A stretch of DNA of 64,000 bases from Devosia rhizoryzae (GTDB lineage Bacteria > Pseudomonadota > Alphaproteobacteria > Rhizobiales > Devosiaceae): assembly GCF_016698665.1 (NCBI RefSeq), contig NZ_CP068046.1, positions 1,240,001 to 1,304,000 on the forward strand. Reading direction: 5' to 3'. The position numbers and the translations under genes are program-made. The notes below the pieces were generated by a model. That model saw only the letters and a program-made list of their open reading frames with translations, was not told the DNA's origin and ran no database searches. Shown here piece by piece: positions 50,186-60,421 of this stretch (its first letter is position 1; the number at the start of each line of letters is the position of its first letter).

Positions 50186-52351
50186 TCAGCCCTCGTCGCT
50201 TTCATCCGAACCTGCCCGGCCACGGCCAGACAGTGATGGGTTCGTCATGAAATAGTTATGTGCGTTGAAGGGTTCCTCACCCTCGGCCAACCGGACGCGG
50301 TGCGAACTTCCATCCGGCAGCACTTCCCAGCTTTGCTGATTGTCCTTGAGATAGGCAACCAGGATTTGATCGAGGATCTGCTTGTGCACGGTCTTATTGA
50401 GGATCGGCACCATGACTTCGACGCGACCGTCGAGATTTCGGCCCATGATGTCGGCCGAGGAGATGTAGACCTTGGCGCGGGTGGAGGGCATGGCCTCGCC
50501 ATTGCCGAAGCAATAGATGCGGCTGTGCTCGAGGAAGCGACCGACCACGGACTTGACCCGGATATTGTCGGAAAAGCCCGGAATGCCTGGGCGCAGGCAG
50601 CATATGCCACGGACGATGAGGTCGACCTTCACGCCAGCCTGGCTCGCGTCATAGAGCGCGTCGATCACCTGCGGATCAACCAGCGAATTCATCTTGAGGA
50701 GGATATGCGCGGGCTGGCCGCTGCGGGCAAGCTCGATTTCGCGGCCGATATTGTCGATCAGCGTTTGGCGCAGGTTGACCGGAGACACGGCGATGGTTTC
50801 CAGCTCCGTCGGCCGGGCATAGCCGGTAATGAAGTTGAAAACGCGAGCGACGTCGCGGGTGACCGACGGGTCGATGGTGAAGTAGCTGAGGTCGGTATAG
50901 ATCTTGGCCGTGATCGGGTGGTAGTTGCCGGTGCCGATATGGCAGTAGCTGACGAGCTTGCCCTTTTCGCGCCGCACCACCTGGCTGAGCTTGGCGTGGG
51001 TCTTGAGCTCGATGAAGCCGAAGACGACCTGCGCGCCGGCGCGTTCGAGGTCGCGGGCCCAGCGGATATTGGCTTCTTCATCGAAGCGCGCCTTGAGCTC
51101 GACGAGGCAGGTCACCGATTTTCCGGCTTCGGCGGCCATGATCAGTGCGCGCACGATCGGGCTATCGGCGGAAGTGCGGTAGAGCGTCTGCTTGATAGCG
51201 ACGACGTCGGGGTCGCGCGCCGCCTGCATCAGGAACTGGGCAACGACGTCGAAACTTTCGAACGGATGGTGGACCAAGATGTCCTTAGCCCGAATGGCGG
51301 CGAAACTGTCGCCATTGTAGTCGCGAATGCGCTCAGGGAAACGGGCGTGATAGGGCGGAAACTTGAGGTCGGCGCGATCGACGTCGCAGACCTTGCGCGC
51401 GTCGGCGAGTCCGAGGAAGCCTTGGACTTCGAAGACATCGGCATCCTTGACGCCGAGCTGTTCGCCGATCTGGCGCTTGAGGGCGCGCGGCATGGAGCGT
51501 TCGATTTCGAGCCGGATCACCTGGCCGCGGCGGCGCTGACGCAGGGCCGATTCAAACTCGATGACGAGATCGGCCGCTTCGTCGTCGATTTCGATTTCGC
51601 TGTCGCGGATGATGCGGAAGGCGCCGGAGCCGACCACTTCATGGCCAGGAAACATCTTGTGGAAGAAGAGTTTGACCAGCGTGTCGATGGTCACGACCTC
51701 GGTCCGGCCTTCGGAGACGAGGCTGGACGGCAGGCTAATGAAGCGGTCGAGATTGCCGGGAATGCGGACCAGAGCCGTTAGCGGCTGGTCGCTGTCGGGG
51801 CGCTTAAGTTCGAAAGCCAGCGCCAAGCCCAAGTTCGGAATGAAGGGGAATGGATGCGCCGGGTCGACGGCGATCGGCGTTAGCACCGGAAAGATTTCTT
51901 CGCGGAAGAGCTTTTGCAGGTAGGCGATCTGCTCGGTGGTGAGATCGTCGCTTTCATGAATGACGACGTTTTGCGCAAAGAGTTCTTCGCGCAGGTTCTG
52001 CCAATGGTCCTGCTGCTCAAGCTGGAGGTGCTGAGCCAGCGTCGCAATTTCCTCGAGCTGCTCGTTGGCAGAAAGGCCATCTGCGCTCTGCTTGGCGAGA
52101 CCGGCGCGAATCTGGCCCTTGAGGCCGGCGACGCGCACCATATAAAATTCGTCGAGATTGTTGGCCGAGATCGAGACGAAACGCAGCCGCTCCAGCAGCG
52201 GGTGATTTTCGTTTCCGGCTTCCTCGAGCACGCGCATGTTGAACTGAAGCCAGCTGACTTCGCGATTGACGAACCGTGCCGGGCTTTTGCGCAGCGCCTC
52301 GATATCCGGCACCGTGCCTTCGGCTTCGGCGAATTCGCTCATCTCATTCAT
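50186..52351 (-). CDS. ppk: Polyphosphate kinase 1
   Basis: The product of about 721 residues makes inorganic polyphosphate from ATP. N-terminal signature: [20 protein letters not shown]. The phosphohistidine motif is [20 protein letters not shown], and a second catalytic histidine lies near [14 protein letters not shown] or in the later conserved [20 protein letters not shown]. The ATG at 52351 overlaps the hdaA stop; an ATG at 52342 is nearly as good. Polyphosphate links to stress and cell-cycle control in alphaproteobacteria, which fits its coupling to hdaA. Confidence 0.97.
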   Translation of the reverse strand: MNEMSEFAEAEGTVPDIEALRKSPARFVNREVSWLQFNMRVLEEAGNENHPLLERLRFVSISANNLDEFYMVRVAGLKGQIRAGLAKQSADGLSANEQLEEIATLAQHLQLEQQDHWQNLREELFAQNVVIHESDDLTTEQIAYLQKLFREEIFPVLTPIAVDPAHPFPFIPNLGLALAFELKRPDSDQPLTALVRIPGNLDRFISLPSSLVSEGRTEVVTIDTLVKLFFHKMFPGHEVVGSGAFRIIRDSEIEIDDEAADLVIEFESALRQRRRGQVIRLEIERSMPRALKRQIGEQLGVKDADVFEVQGFLGLADARKVCDVDRADLKFPPYHARFPERIRDYNGDSFAAIRAKDILVHHPFESFDVVAQFLMQAARDPDVVAIKQTLYRTSADSPIVRALIMAAEAGKSVTCLVELKARFDEEANIRWARDLERAGAQVVFGFIELKTHAKLSQVVRREKGKLVSYCHIGTGNYHPITAKIYTDLSYFTIDPSVTRDVARVFNFITGYARPTELETIAVSPVNLRQTLIDNIGREIELARSGQPAHILLKMNSLVDPQVIDALYDASQAGVKVDLIVRGICCLRPGIPGFSDNIRVKSVVGRFLEHSRIYCFGNGEAMPSTRAKVYISSADIMGRNLDGRVEVMVPILNKTVHKQILDQILVAYLKDNQQSWEVLPDGSSHRVRLAEGEEPFNAHNYFMTNPSLSGRGRAGSDESDEG

Positions 52352-53069
52352 CGTCTGCGTCCCAATCCGTTTGCCGGTCAGTCCCCAGCGCATCCTGCCG
52401 GTGCGCCAAGGCTTCCGCCGCTATAGTGCGGGTAATTGCCCCACCCTTGGCAAGGGCGAGCTTGTCCATAAGATCGACCAAGGCAGCGGCTTCCTCGGCG
52501 CTGCGCTCCATGCGCGGCACCACGTAACCGATGACCTTGGGATCGACCTTGATCTGCCGATCGGCGAACAATTTCACGAACATCTGTGACAGTTCGATGT
52601 CGTCGCTGATCTCCAGACGAAAAACCGGTGCGCGACGAATGCGCGAACGGACGTCGTCGGTGGCGAGAGGCCAATGCGCAACCTCGTCCCGCCCGGTCAG
52701 CAACAGCGTGCGCTCGCCGCGCAGGGCCTGGTTGAGGAGGTGGAAGAGGTGGTGCTCGTCGTAACCGACCGCATCTGCATCCTCAATCAGCAGCGGCTCA
52801 CGCCCCTGCCCTGCGGCGATCTGGACGATCGTGCCGGGAGTTACGAACAAAGCGCCGCTTCGCTCGGCAAAGATGCGGCCCAGGTGGGACTTTCCGGATG
52901 CGGAGGGTCCCACCAGCACCGTCACGCCGTCCGGCCAATGCGGCCAGGCCAGAATACGCGCATGCGCCAGGGCATTGCCGTCGCCAACCAGGAAATCGTC
53001 CTCAGCATGGGAGGGCTGATGGCCCAAGTCGAGCGGCAGCTGTCGCGGGCCGCCCTTAGACAGCGGCAT
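52344..53069 (-). CDS. hdaA: HdaA, DnaA regulatory inactivator homolog
   Basis: The product of about 241 residues is a DnaA-like AAA+ protein that, together with the DNA-loaded sliding clamp, stimulates ATP hydrolysis by DnaA and prevents re-initiation. The clamp-binding motif QLPLDL is at residues 10-15, Walker A is [14 protein letters not shown] (54-61), Walker B is [18 protein letters not shown], and the sensor region is [14 protein letters not shown]. The C-terminal DNA-binding domain of DnaA is absent. I choose the ATG at 53069, which puts the clamp motif at the N-terminus as in other HdaA proteins; this start lies 14 bases inside the preceding gene. Confidence 0.93.
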   Translation of the reverse strand: MPLSKGGPRQLPLDLGHQPSHAEDDFLVGDGNALAHARILAWPHWPDGVTVLVGPSASGKSHLGRIFAERSGALFVTPGTIVQIAAGQGREPLLIEDADAVGYDEHHLFHLLNQALRGERTLLLTGRDEVAHWPLATDDVRSRIRRAPVFRLEISDDIELSQMFVKLFADRQIKVDPKVIGYVVPRMERSAEEAAALVDLMDKLALAKGGAITRTIAAEALAHRQDALGTDRQTDWDADDE

Positions 53070-54147
53070 CGTTAGGCGGAGTGGTTTCGTCCGGACCCAG
53101 ATAGAGCATGCTTTCCTTGTACTTGCGCACGCCATAGCGCACCAGCACCGAGGCGATGGCGGCCATCGGGACGGCAAGCAAGAGGCCGACAAAGCCGAAA
53201 ACAGCCCCCAGTGCCAGAAGGGCGAACATCATCCAGACCGGGTTGATGTTGATCGAGGAGCCGACGAGCTTTGGATAGAGCACGTTGCCTTCAACGAATT
53301 GCCAAAACAGGAAGATACCGCCCACCAGGCCCACCATCCACCAATTGGGTGCGAACTGCACGAAGGCAATGCCGACCGAAAGACCCAGGCCCACGGCGAA
53401 GCCGACGAAGGGCACAAAGCTCATGAAGCCAGCGATAAGACCGACTGCGAGGCCATAGTTAAGGCCGACCAGGCTCAGCGCCGTTGCATAGAAGGCTGCG
53501 TCGATCAGCAGCACACCGCCCTGCCCGCGAATAACACCGGCCATGGAGCGGTCGATCTCAAGCAGGATGCCCTTGATTTCGCCCTTGTGTACCTTGGGCA
53601 GGAGGTTATCGACGCCGCGCACCATGCCCTCCCAATCCAGCAGCAGGTAGAAGGCTACAACGGGCGCAAGGACGGTGAAGCCCACGACTGACGCGCCAGT
53701 AAGACCAATATTGACGAGTTCGGCCGGCAGCGTGGCGATAAAGCCAAGTGCTTGGCGGGTGAGGTCATTGATGCTGGTCTGGAGCTGCGCCGCGCGCTCC
53801 GGCCCCAGCCACGCGTTGATCTCTGGCGAATAGCGTTCCACGAGCGCCTGTAGGTCGCGCACCAGGGCGGGGAGACGCTGGATCAGACCGATAATCTGCT
53901 GACCGATCAGCGGCACGAACATCAAGAACAGGCTCATGATGATGGTCAGCATGCAAAGCAGCACCACCACTGTCGCCCAGGCTCGGCTGAAACGCCACTT
54001 CTGCAGCTGATTGACCAGCGGATTAAGGAGATAAGCCAGCGCCGCACCAACCACGAAGGGCAGCAGCACGCCGCGGAAAATCCAAAGGGTCAGGACAAGG
54101 GCCAGCAATAGGCCGATCCAGATGGCGACTTGATTTCTGAGTGTCAT
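53056..54147 (-). CDS. AI-2E family (PerM/TqsA-type) membrane protein
   Basis: The 363-residue membrane protein has seven to eight predicted helices, beginning VAIWIGLLLALVLTLWIFRG and PFVVGAALAYLLNPLVNQLQ, with a central soluble region (VERYSPEINAWLGPERAAQL) and late helices such as PVWMMFALLALGAVFGFVGL. Members move small molecules or sodium/protons; TqsA exports autoinducer-2, but most are uncharacterised. Its end overlaps the hdaA start by 14 bases, an arrangement common in alphaproteobacteria. It is divergent from purM. Confidence 0.9.
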   Translation of the reverse strand: MTLRNQVAIWIGLLLALVLTLWIFRGVLLPFVVGAALAYLLNPLVNQLQKWRFSRAWATVVVLLCMLTIIMSLFLMFVPLIGQQIIGLIQRLPALVRDLQALVERYSPEINAWLGPERAAQLQTSINDLTRQALGFIATLPAELVNIGLTGASVVGFTVLAPVVAFYLLLDWEGMVRGVDNLLPKVHKGEIKGILLEIDRSMAGVIRGQGGVLLIDAAFYATALSLVGLNYGLAVGLIAGFMSFVPFVGFAVGLGLSVGIAFVQFAPNWWMVGLVGGIFLFWQFVEGNVLYPKLVGSSININPVWMMFALLALGAVFGFVGLLLAVPMAAIASVLVRYGVRKYKESMLYLGPDETTPPNDAAV

Positions 54148-54280
54148 GGCGCCGGGCGGCCCTTGCGTCTAAGTATGCGAAAAGCTATCAGGCCGCATAA
54201 CGGCCAGCACCGAAAAACTCAATCAACCCGGGTCGCGCGCGTCAGCTTTCGCCCGCAATCCCCAGCATGGCAAGAGGCTC

Positions 54281-55354
54281 ATGTCGGACGCATCACACCT
54301 GCCATCAAACGGGCTGTCGTACAAGCAGGCTGGCGTCGACATCGATGCAGGAAATGCACTTGTTGAGGCGATAAAGCCGGCGGTGCGCTCCACCCGTCGT
54401 CCCGGCGCCGATGGCGAGATCGGGGGCTTCGGTGGGCTTTTCGATCTCAAGGCTGCGGGCTTCAAGGACCCTGTTCTGGTCGCGGCCAATGACGGCGTCG
54501 GCACAAAGCTCAAGATTGCGATCGACACGGGCAAGCACGATACGATCGGCCAGGACCTTGTCGCCATGTGCGTCAACGATCTCATTGTCCAAGGCGCCGA
54601 GCCGCTGTTTTTTCTCGATTACTTCGCCACCGGTAAGCTCGACGTCGCCCAAGGCACGGCGATCGTTACCGGCATTGCCGATGGCTGCCGCCTTGCCGGC
54701 TGCGCCCTGATCGGCGGCGAAACTGCCGAAATGCCGGGCATGTATCACGGCAATGACTATGATCTCGCCGGCTTTGCCGTCGGTGCCGCAGAGCGCGAAA
54801 ATTTGCTGCCGCGCAAGGATATCGCAGCTGGTGACACGCTTGTCGCGATTGCTTCGTCGGGCGTGCATTCGAATGGCTATTCGCTGGTGCGCAAGATCGT
54901 CGAGCTGTCGGGCCTGGCTTGGACCGACAAGGCGCCGTTTGGCGAGGCTTCCCTGGCCGACGCCTTGCTCGAGCCGACCCGTATTTACGTGAAGCCGCTG
55001 CTGGCTGCCCTCAAGGCCGGGCTCGGCATAAAGGCGATGGCGCATATCACCGGTGGCGGCTTCATCGACAACATCCCTCGCGTGCTGCCCGAGGCCTTGG
55101 CAGCCGATGTCGATCTTTCTTCTATCACCGTGCCACCGGTCTTCGGCTGGTTGAGCAAGGTCGGCGGCATGAGCGAGCGCGAAATTTTGCGCACGTTCAA
55201 TTGCGGCGTCGGCATGCTGGTCGCCGTGGCGCCGGAAGATGCCGAGGCGCTGGTCGCCAGCCTCACACAGTCGGGCGAACAGGCCGCCATTGTCGGTCAG
55301 CTGACCGAACGCAGCGGCGAGCCGGTGACCTTCCGCGGCAAGCTGGCACTGTGA
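54281..55354 (+). CDS. purM: Phosphoribosylformylglycinamidine cyclo-ligase (AIR synthetase)
   Basis: The 357-residue enzyme closes the imidazole ring in de novo purine synthesis, using ATP. Family segments are [60 protein letters not shown], the glycine-rich [20 protein letters not shown], and the C-terminal [16 protein letters not shown]. The ATG follows AAGAGG at a good distance. Its stop overlaps the purN GTG (GTGA), giving the classical purMN operon. The AI-2E membrane protein gene is divergent, 133 bases away. Confidence 0.97.
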   Translation: MSDASHLPSNGLSYKQAGVDIDAGNALVEAIKPAVRSTRRPGADGEIGGFGGLFDLKAAGFKDPVLVAANDGVGTKLKIAIDTGKHDTIGQDLVAMCVNDLIVQGAEPLFFLDYFATGKLDVAQGTAIVTGIADGCRLAGCALIGGETAEMPGMYHGNDYDLAGFAVGAAERENLLPRKDIAAGDTLVAIASSGVHSNGYSLVRKIVELSGLAWTDKAPFGEASLADALLEPTRIYVKPLLAALKAGLGIKAMAHITGGGFIDNIPRVLPEALAADVDLSSITVPPVFGWLSKVGGMSEREILRTFNCGVGMLVAVAPEDAEALVASLTQSGEQAAIVGQLTERSGEPVTFRGKLAL

Positions 55355-55950
55355 GCAAGGCAAAGGTCGCCATCCTCATCTCCGGGCGCGGGTCCAATAT
55401 GTCCGCGCTGATCGAGGCCGCCAAGGCGCCAGACTATCCGGCCGAGATCGTCGGCGTTTTGTCCAACAAGGCGGCAGCGCCCGGGCTCGAGATTGCGGCC
55501 TCGCATGGCATCGCTACGGCCTCGCTGGCGCAGAGCAAATTCCCAATCCGGGAAATGTTCGAAGACACGATGACCCAGATCCTCGAGAGTTGGGGTACGG
55601 ATATCGTGTGCCTCGCCGGCTTCATGCGGATCCTCGACGAAAGTTTCGTCGATCATTGGTTGTGGCGATTGATCAACATCCACCCTTCCCTGCTCCCGGC
55701 CTACAAAGGGTTGCACACCCACGAGCGGGCGCTTGCCGATGGCGCCACCGAGCATGGCTGCAGCGTCCATTTCGTGACGCCCGGCCTCGACGAGGGGCCG
55801 GTGATTCTGCAGGCTAAGGTGCCGGTGCTGGCTGGCGACACGGCCGAAACACTGTCGGCGCGAGTGCTGGTCGAAGAGCACCGCATCTATCCCGAGGCCT
55901 TGCGCATGCTGGCCAATGGCATGGCCCCAATACCGGCGACGTTTCACTAG
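55351..55950 (+). CDS. purN: Phosphoribosylglycinamide formyltransferase
   Basis: The 199-residue enzyme transfers a formyl group from 10-formyl-tetrahydrofolate (made by FolD) to glycinamide ribonucleotide. The start is the GTG overlapping the purM stop. Motifs are [20 protein letters not shown] at the N-terminus, [16 protein letters not shown], and the catalytic [20 protein letters not shown] (Asn and His), with Asp in [13 protein letters not shown]. Length and order are typical. Confidence 0.97.
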   Translation: MSKAKVAILISGRGSNMSALIEAAKAPDYPAEIVGVLSNKAAAPGLEIAASHGIATASLAQSKFPIREMFEDTMTQILESWGTDIVCLAGFMRILDESFVDHWLWRLINIHPSLLPAYKGLHTHERALADGATEHGCSVHFVTPGLDEGPVILQAKVPVLAGDTAETLSARVLVEEHRIYPEALRMLANGMAPIPATFH

Positions 55951-56047
55951 CCTCCATCACTGCAATTGATGCGGGCCATCGTCAAAAACGGTTCGACCTC
56001 TGTTCTCCGCGGGCGTAGCGTGCGGCCTCTTCTGCTTGAGGCCCACT

Positions 56048-56938
56048 ATGAGTCTGCGCGACTGGTTCTGGATCATCCTTCTGGGTGCGATCTGGGGATG
56101 TTCCTTTGTTTTCAACGCGATCCTGATCCGTGAGATCGGCCCGATCTGGGTGACGGCGCTTCGAGTCTCGATCGGTGCCCTTGGCTGCTGGCTGGTGATG
56201 CTGGCGCTAAAGAAGCCGGTTCCGCGAGATCCCAAGCTCTGGCTGCAGCTCGCTGGCCTCGGCGTCATTGCCTATGCCATCCCATTCGCTCTGTTTCCGT
56301 TGGCACAGGCGCATCTCGCCAGTGGTATCGCGGCGATCATCAATGCGCTGACGCCGATGGTCACCGCCGTCATTTCGCACTTCTGGATCGGTGGTGAGAA
56401 GTCATCGCCCACCAAGTTCACAGGCGTGGCCATCGGTTTTGTAGGGGCGTCGATCCTTGTGTCACCTGCGCTATCGGGCGGCGGCAACTCGGCACTTTGG
56501 GCCATCGGCGCATGCTTGGGCGCGACGGTCTGCTATGCGCTCTCCCTCAACATGACCCGATCCTTCAAGCATGTCGAGCCGACGGCCTTTGCCGCCATGG
56601 CCCTTACAGGCGCGGCCGTGGTCGCATTGCCGATCGCCTTTATCACCGAAGGCGTGCCGGTGATGACGCGGCCGGAAACATTTGGCGCTGCCGCGGCTAT
56701 CGGCCTTCTTTCGACGGCCTTCACCTTTCAGATCATGTACCGCATTCTGCCCCGCGTCGGCGCGACCAACTTTGCCACGACCACTTTTATTGCGCCGATC
56801 TCAGCGCTGATCATCGGGGTCACCGCCTTGGGTGAAACCATCTTGCCTATCCAAATCGGGGGCATGCTGGTGATCTTTTTCGGGCTGCTGTTTATCGACG
56901 GGCGCATTCGCCAGATCTGGCGCCGCGCGCCTGCCTGA
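56048..56938 (+). CDS. DMT-superfamily (EamA) transporter
   Basis: The product of about 296 residues has ten predicted membrane helices in two EamA repeats. It opens with WFWIILLGAIWGCSFVFNAI, the classic start of this group, and contains AHLASGIAAIINALTPMVTA and the repeat-two equivalent TFIAPISALIIGVTALGETI. It resembles the gene at 24.2 kb only at the family level. I start it at the ATG at 56048, seven bases after TTGAGG; a TTG four codons upstream is unlikely. The substrate is unknown. It follows purN by about 100 bases and probably has its own promoter. Confidence 0.88.
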   Translation: MSLRDWFWIILLGAIWGCSFVFNAILIREIGPIWVTALRVSIGALGCWLVMLALKKPVPRDPKLWLQLAGLGVIAYAIPFALFPLAQAHLASGIAAIINALTPMVTAVISHFWIGGEKSSPTKFTGVAIGFVGASILVSPALSGGGNSALWAIGACLGATVCYALSLNMTRSFKHVEPTAFAAMALTGAAVVALPIAFITEGVPVMTRPETFGAAAAIGLLSTAFTFQIMYRILPRVGATNFATTTFIAPISALIIGVTALGETILPIQIGGMLVIFFGLLFIDGRIRQIWRRAPA

Positions 56939-56985
56939 CCGGAACGATCGCACCCTCGTCCCGTTCAGATGGGAGGAGGTCCATT

Positions 56986-57195
56986 ATGCCCGAACCCACG
57001 ACGCCCGACATCGACCCACGCCCGGTGCCCGAGATCACGCCCCAGCCCGAGCCACCCCAGCCACAGCCGGTCGATCCCATTCCGCCTCGACCGGCCGAAG
57101 TGCCGACGCCCGACCAGCCGGTCGAAGATCCCGATCCGGTGGTGCCAGAGATCGCGCCCGAGCCGGGGCACGAGCTGCCACCACGGGAGGTTTGA
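56986..57195 (+). CDS. Very small proline-rich acidic protein, unknown function
   Basis: The 69-residue frame is preceded by a strong Shine-Dalgarno sequence (GGGAGGAGG) about eight bases before the ATG, which argues that it is translated. About 40 percent of the residues are proline, with many Glu and Asp (PEITPQPEPPQPQPVDPIPP). There are no cysteines, no signal peptide and no membrane segment. It should be disordered. It is followed within two bases by a second small frame of similar composition. I do not recognise a family. Confidence 0.6.
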   Translation: MPEPTTPDIDPRPVPEITPQPEPPQPQPVDPIPPRPAEVPTPDQPVEDPDPVVPEIAPEPGHELPPREV

Positions 57196-57196
57196 G

Positions 57197-57388
57197 ATGC
57201 GCGATCATCTCGAACGCCGTCCCGAGAACCGGGAACTGCCGCTCGATCATGCGCCGACCATGCCGGTGCTATTGCCGACGGAAGATACGGACAACCCCCA
57301 CTCGACGCCATTGCGGCGGGAGCAGGATCCCGACCTGCCCGTCGACCCGGACTTGCCGCCCGAGCCAAGTCGCGACCCGGCGCCCTGA
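57197..57388 (+). CDS. Second very small proline/charge-rich protein, unknown function
   Basis: The 63-residue frame starts one base after the stop of the previous one, with GGGAGG nine bases upstream, inside that gene's end. It begins MRDHLERRPENRELPLDHAP and continues with repeated acidic/proline pieces (EQDPDLPVDPDLPPEPSRDP). Like its neighbour it looks disordered and soluble. The shared layout suggests that the two are expressed together. Its stop is directly adjacent to the stop of the convergent UPF0114 gene. Confidence 0.55.
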   Translation: MRDHLERRPENRELPLDHAPTMPVLLPTEDTDNPHSTPLRREQDPDLPVDPDLPPEPSRDPAP

Positions 57389-57889
57389 TTACTCGTGGTG
57401 GTCTATCTTGCTCAAGAACCAGGTGAGCGCAACGATCACCACAGCGGCAGCGGCGCCGAGATAGAGAATGTCGGCGCCGGTTTCCCACGTCAGGGCGCGG
57501 CCCAAGAAGTATACGGCCAAGACCGTGATCGTCACGCCGACCAGTTTGGACTTGAGATCATCCAAGGTCTCGATCTTGAGCCATTTGGGTAGCGCCAGAT
57601 CCTGGTTAAAATAGAGCTGGTAGAGGCCAAGCGAAACGACCTGCACCACGGTCGCCAACAGAAAAAGATCAACGATCTCGATGGCGTGCAGAAGGATCTC
57701 GTCGCGGCTGGCGGCATGAACTGGGATGATGAGATCGCGGGCGAAATGCCAGGTTTCGACGAAACCATAGATCATCAGTGCCAGCGAAGCGATCATGGTT
57801 GCAACCACCGGCAGGATCGTGACCGCGCGCACGATGAACCCGCCCGGAAACCGCATGCGCGATTTGTTGTCTGGGGCGGGTTCGCTCAC
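57389..57889 (-). CDS. UPF0114 (YqhA-type) membrane protein
   Basis: The 166-residue product has four predicted membrane helices, among them AVTILPVVATMIASLALMIY near residue 22 and ATVVQVVSLGLYQLYFNQDL, then a conserved cytoplasmic piece PKWLKIETLDDLKSKLVGVT before the third helix. This pattern is that of the UPF0114/YqhA family, whose function is unknown. The end is charged (SKIDHHE). It follows gatB's start side... that is, it is encoded upstream of gatB on the same strand with only two bases between, so gatB is likely co-transcribed from this gene's region in reverse order: gatB (upstream) then UPF0114 (downstream). Confidence 0.85.
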   Translation of the reverse strand: MSEPAPDNKSRMRFPGGFIVRAVTILPVVATMIASLALMIYGFVETWHFARDLIIPVHAASRDEILLHAIEIVDLFLLATVVQVVSLGLYQLYFNQDLALPKWLKIETLDDLKSKLVGVTITVLAVYFLGRALTWETGADILYLGAAAAVVIVALTWFLSKIDHHE

Positions 57890-57891
57890 CG

Positions 57892-59391
57892 TTATTCGAT
57901 CCCGAGCTTGCGCTTCATCAGGTCGTTGAGGGCCTGCGGGTTGGCCTTGCCGCCCGAAGCCTTCATCGCCTGGCCGACGAACCAGCCGATCATGGTGGGC
58001 TTGGCGAGAACCTTGGCGACCTGATCGGGATTGGCGGCAATGATCTCGTCGACGATCTTCTCGATGGCGCCCAGGTCGGTGACCTGCTTGAGGCCGCGGC
58101 GTTCGACGATATCGGCCGGGTCGCCTTCGGGCTCTTCGGCAATCATGATCTGCAGCACGTCCTTGCCGCCCTTGGACGAAATCGTGCCGCCGGCGATGAG
58201 GTCGACGAGACCGGCGACCTGGGCTGGCTGCAGGTGTGTTTCCCAGACCGCGAGACCCTGGCTATTGGCAAAGGCGGCGACGTCGGCATTGAGGATATTG
58301 GCGACCGCCTTGCCGTCTCGCTTGCTGCCGCCATGGGCGACGCAGGCTTCGAAATAATCGGCAGTTTCGCGATCCAGCGTCAGCACGTGGGCGTCGTATG
58401 CGGTGACGCCATAGTCACGCACGAAGCGCTGCTGCTTTTCGTCAGGCAATTCCGGCAGGTTCTGGGCCAGCGAGGCGATGAAGGCGTCGTCAAATTCGAG
58501 CGGCAGCAGGTCGGGATCGGGGAAGTAGCGGTAGTCGTGCGCTTCTTCCTTGGAGCGCATCGAGCGCGTTTCGCCGTTCTTGGGGTCGAACAGGCGGGTT
58601 TCCTGATCGATCGAGCCGCCATCCTCGAGAATGTCGATCTGGCGGCGCGCTTCATATTCGATCGCCTGGCCGGCGAAGCGAATGGAATTGACGTTCTTGA
58701 TTTCGCAACGCGTGCCGAACTCACCGCCGGGCTTGCGGACGGAGACGTTGACGTCGGCGCGCATCGAGCCCTGCTCCATGTTGCCGTCGCAGGTGCCGAG
58801 ATAGCGCAGGATCGTGCGCAGCTTGCCAAGATAGGCCTTGGCCTCTTCGGACGAGCGGAGGTCGGGCTTGGAGACGATCTCCATCAGCGCCACGCCGGAG
58901 CGGTTGAGGTCGACGAAGCTCATGTTCGGGTGCTGGTCGTGGATCGACTTGCCGGCATCCTGCTCAAGATGGAGACGCTCGATACCGATCTCGATCTCCT
59001 CGCCATCGACCGAGAGCAGGATCTTGCCCTCGCCGACGATGGGGTCCTTGAACTGCGAGATCTGAAAGCCCTGCGGCAGATCGGGATAGAAGTAGTTCTT
59101 GCGATCGAAAACCGAGCGCTTGTTGATCTGCGCCTTCAAACCAAGACCGGTGCGCACGGCCTGGCGCACGCATTCTTCGTTGATGGTGGGCAGCATGCCG
59201 GGCATGGCCGCATCGACGAAGCTGACATTGGAATTGGGAGGATTGCCGAAGGCGGTCGAGGAGCCGGAGAAGAGCTTCGACTCGCTGGTGACTTGCGCGT
59301 GCACTTCCATGCCGATGATCACTTCCCAGTCGCCGGTCGAGCCGGAGATCAGGCGTTTCTTGTCGGGGGTGCGGGTATCGACGAGGGTCAC
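57892..59391 (-). CDS. gatB: Aspartyl/glutamyl-tRNA amidotransferase subunit B
   Basis: The 499-residue subunit of GatCAB activates misacylated Asp-tRNA-Asn or Glu-tRNA-Gln with ATP before transamidation. Segments: [20 protein letters not shown] near residue 22, the [20 protein letters not shown] region, [39 protein letters not shown] and [20 protein letters not shown], plus the C-terminal tRNA-binding YqeY-like tail ending in LMKRKLGIE. Its gene is about 2 kb from gatA, separated by unrelated genes, and gatC is not present nearby. Two bases separate it from the downstream UPF0114 gene. Confidence 0.97.
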   Translation of the reverse strand: MTLVDTRTPDKKRLISGSTGDWEVIIGMEVHAQVTSESKLFSGSSTAFGNPPNSNVSFVDAAMPGMLPTINEECVRQAVRTGLGLKAQINKRSVFDRKNYFYPDLPQGFQISQFKDPIVGEGKILLSVDGEEIEIGIERLHLEQDAGKSIHDQHPNMSFVDLNRSGVALMEIVSKPDLRSSEEAKAYLGKLRTILRYLGTCDGNMEQGSMRADVNVSVRKPGGEFGTRCEIKNVNSIRFAGQAIEYEARRQIDILEDGGSIDQETRLFDPKNGETRSMRSKEEAHDYRYFPDPDLLPLEFDDAFIASLAQNLPELPDEKQQRFVRDYGVTAYDAHVLTLDRETADYFEACVAHGGSKRDGKAVANILNADVAAFANSQGLAVWETHLQPAQVAGLVDLIAGGTISSKGGKDVLQIMIAEEPEGDPADIVERRGLKQVTDLGAIEKIVDEIIAANPDQVAKVLAKPTMIGWFVGQAMKASGGKANPQALNDLMKRKLGIE

Positions 59392-59471
59392 TGGGCAGTC
59401 CTGAAAGACACATGCAAACTGGCTATGTGCTTAGCCGCCTTGCCCCCATGATGCAACGGTTGGGGCGCGCT

Positions 59472-59981
59472 TCAGTCCTCGTCGTCGATATCGCCGACAA
59501 AGGGCGAGAGGCGCTTTTCGAGATGCACGCTCATCAGCGGATGGTGACCGCGACCATCGGGCTTCATCGCGAGAATTTTGTAGCCCTGCCGCTCATAAAA
59601 GCGCACCGCCCGTACGTGGTCTGCGGGTGTTTCGAGATGGATGCGCTCGGCGCCTTCGAGCTCCAGCATCGCTTCCATGCGGTTGAGCAGCATGGCCCCG
59701 ATGCCGTGGCCTTGCATGTCATGCTCGACGAAGAGGTAGGGGATATAATTGCGGCTCTTCGCGCGCGAGCACCAGCCGATGACGATGCCCTGCATGTCGG
59801 CCACGATGGCGTCCGGCCAGCCGGCGCCGACGGCCTGCGACAAGCGCTGCCGCTCCCGGTCGCGCTGGCCAGGGCGTGGCGTAAGAATGGGAAGGATGCC
59901 GGTCGACCAGGCATCGAAGGCAATCGCCGCCATTCGGGGAGCATCGGAGATCGTCGCTTTGCGTATCCGGATGCTCAACAT
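59472..59981 (-). CDS. GNAT-family N-acetyltransferase
   Basis: The 169-residue protein starts IRIRKATISDAPRMAAIAFD and has the acetyl-CoA loop in VEHDMQGHGIGAMLLNRMEA near residue 88, followed by ETPADHVRAVRFYERQGYKI, the standard C-terminal GNAT strand. The substrate is unknown. It ends with an acidic tail (VGDIDDED). It lies ten bases after the chorismate mutase gene on the same strand and 80 bases before gatB. Confidence 0.9.
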   Translation of the reverse strand: MLSIRIRKATISDAPRMAAIAFDAWSTGILPILTPRPGQRDRERQRLSQAVGAGWPDAIVADMQGIVIGWCSRAKSRNYIPYLFVEHDMQGHGIGAMLLNRMEAMLELEGAERIHLETPADHVRAVRFYERQGYKILAMKPDGRGHHPLMSVHLEKRLSPFVGDIDDED

Positions 59982-59991
59982 GGTTTGGCTC

Positions 59992-60306
59992 CTACCTGGT
60001 GCGCCGCCGCGCAGCGATGATGCCCTTCTCGTAGTTGATGTTCCAATCGATCAGGGTTCGCCAGATAAGTTCGGCCTGATCCTCGTCGAGATCAAGGTCC
60101 AAACTGCGCTCCCGCACCTTCTTGATCACAGCCTCGATCCGCACCGGATCATGGGCTTCATGCGGATCGGTCTTGATCTCGGCCATGCGTGTCACATAGG
60201 CGTGCCGCTCCGCAAACAGGGTCAGCAGCGCCTGATCGATCCGGTCGATCTCGGCGCGGACATCTTCCTTGCTCTGGCAGTCTGCGGGCTTTTTTGCAGC
60301 GGTCAC
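59992..60306 (-). CDS. Chorismate mutase, AroQ type
   Basis: The product of about 104 residues is a single all-helical AroQ domain that converts chorismate to prephenate for phenylalanine and tyrosine. Active-site residues occur in order: Arg in DVRAEIDRIDQALLTLFAER, Arg and Lys in AYVTRMAEIKTD, then Arg in DPVRIEAVIKKV, and a C-terminal IWRTLIDWNINYE helix. I prefer the GTG at 60306 (VTAAKKPAD), with GAGG nine bases upstream; the frame is open 20 codons further to a TTG without support. It is a stand-alone enzyme, not fused to prephenate dehydratase. Confidence 0.88.
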   Translation of the reverse strand: MTAAKKPADCQSKEDVRAEIDRIDQALLTLFAERHAYVTRMAEIKTDPHEAHDPVRIEAVIKKVRERSLDLDLDEDQAELIWRTLIDWNINYEKGIIAARRRTR

Positions 60307-60421
60307 GGGATCGATCCTCGACGATTTGGGTGACTTTGGTGTGCACTGCCCGCTTGGCGATTTCAACCCGCGGAACGCAGCTTGTCATCCAGGCATTTTA
60401 GGGTCGAACAGGGAGAGTTTG

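Noticed and set aside
53070..53192. N-terminal extension of hdaA by 41 codons
   Set aside because: It lies wholly inside the preceding membrane-protein gene in another frame; the clamp-binding QLPLDL motif belongs near the true N-terminus.
54919..55350. Long N-terminal extension of purN
   Set aside because: It is an out-of-frame reading of purM; the GTG that overlaps the purM stop begins the conserved [12 protein letters not shown].
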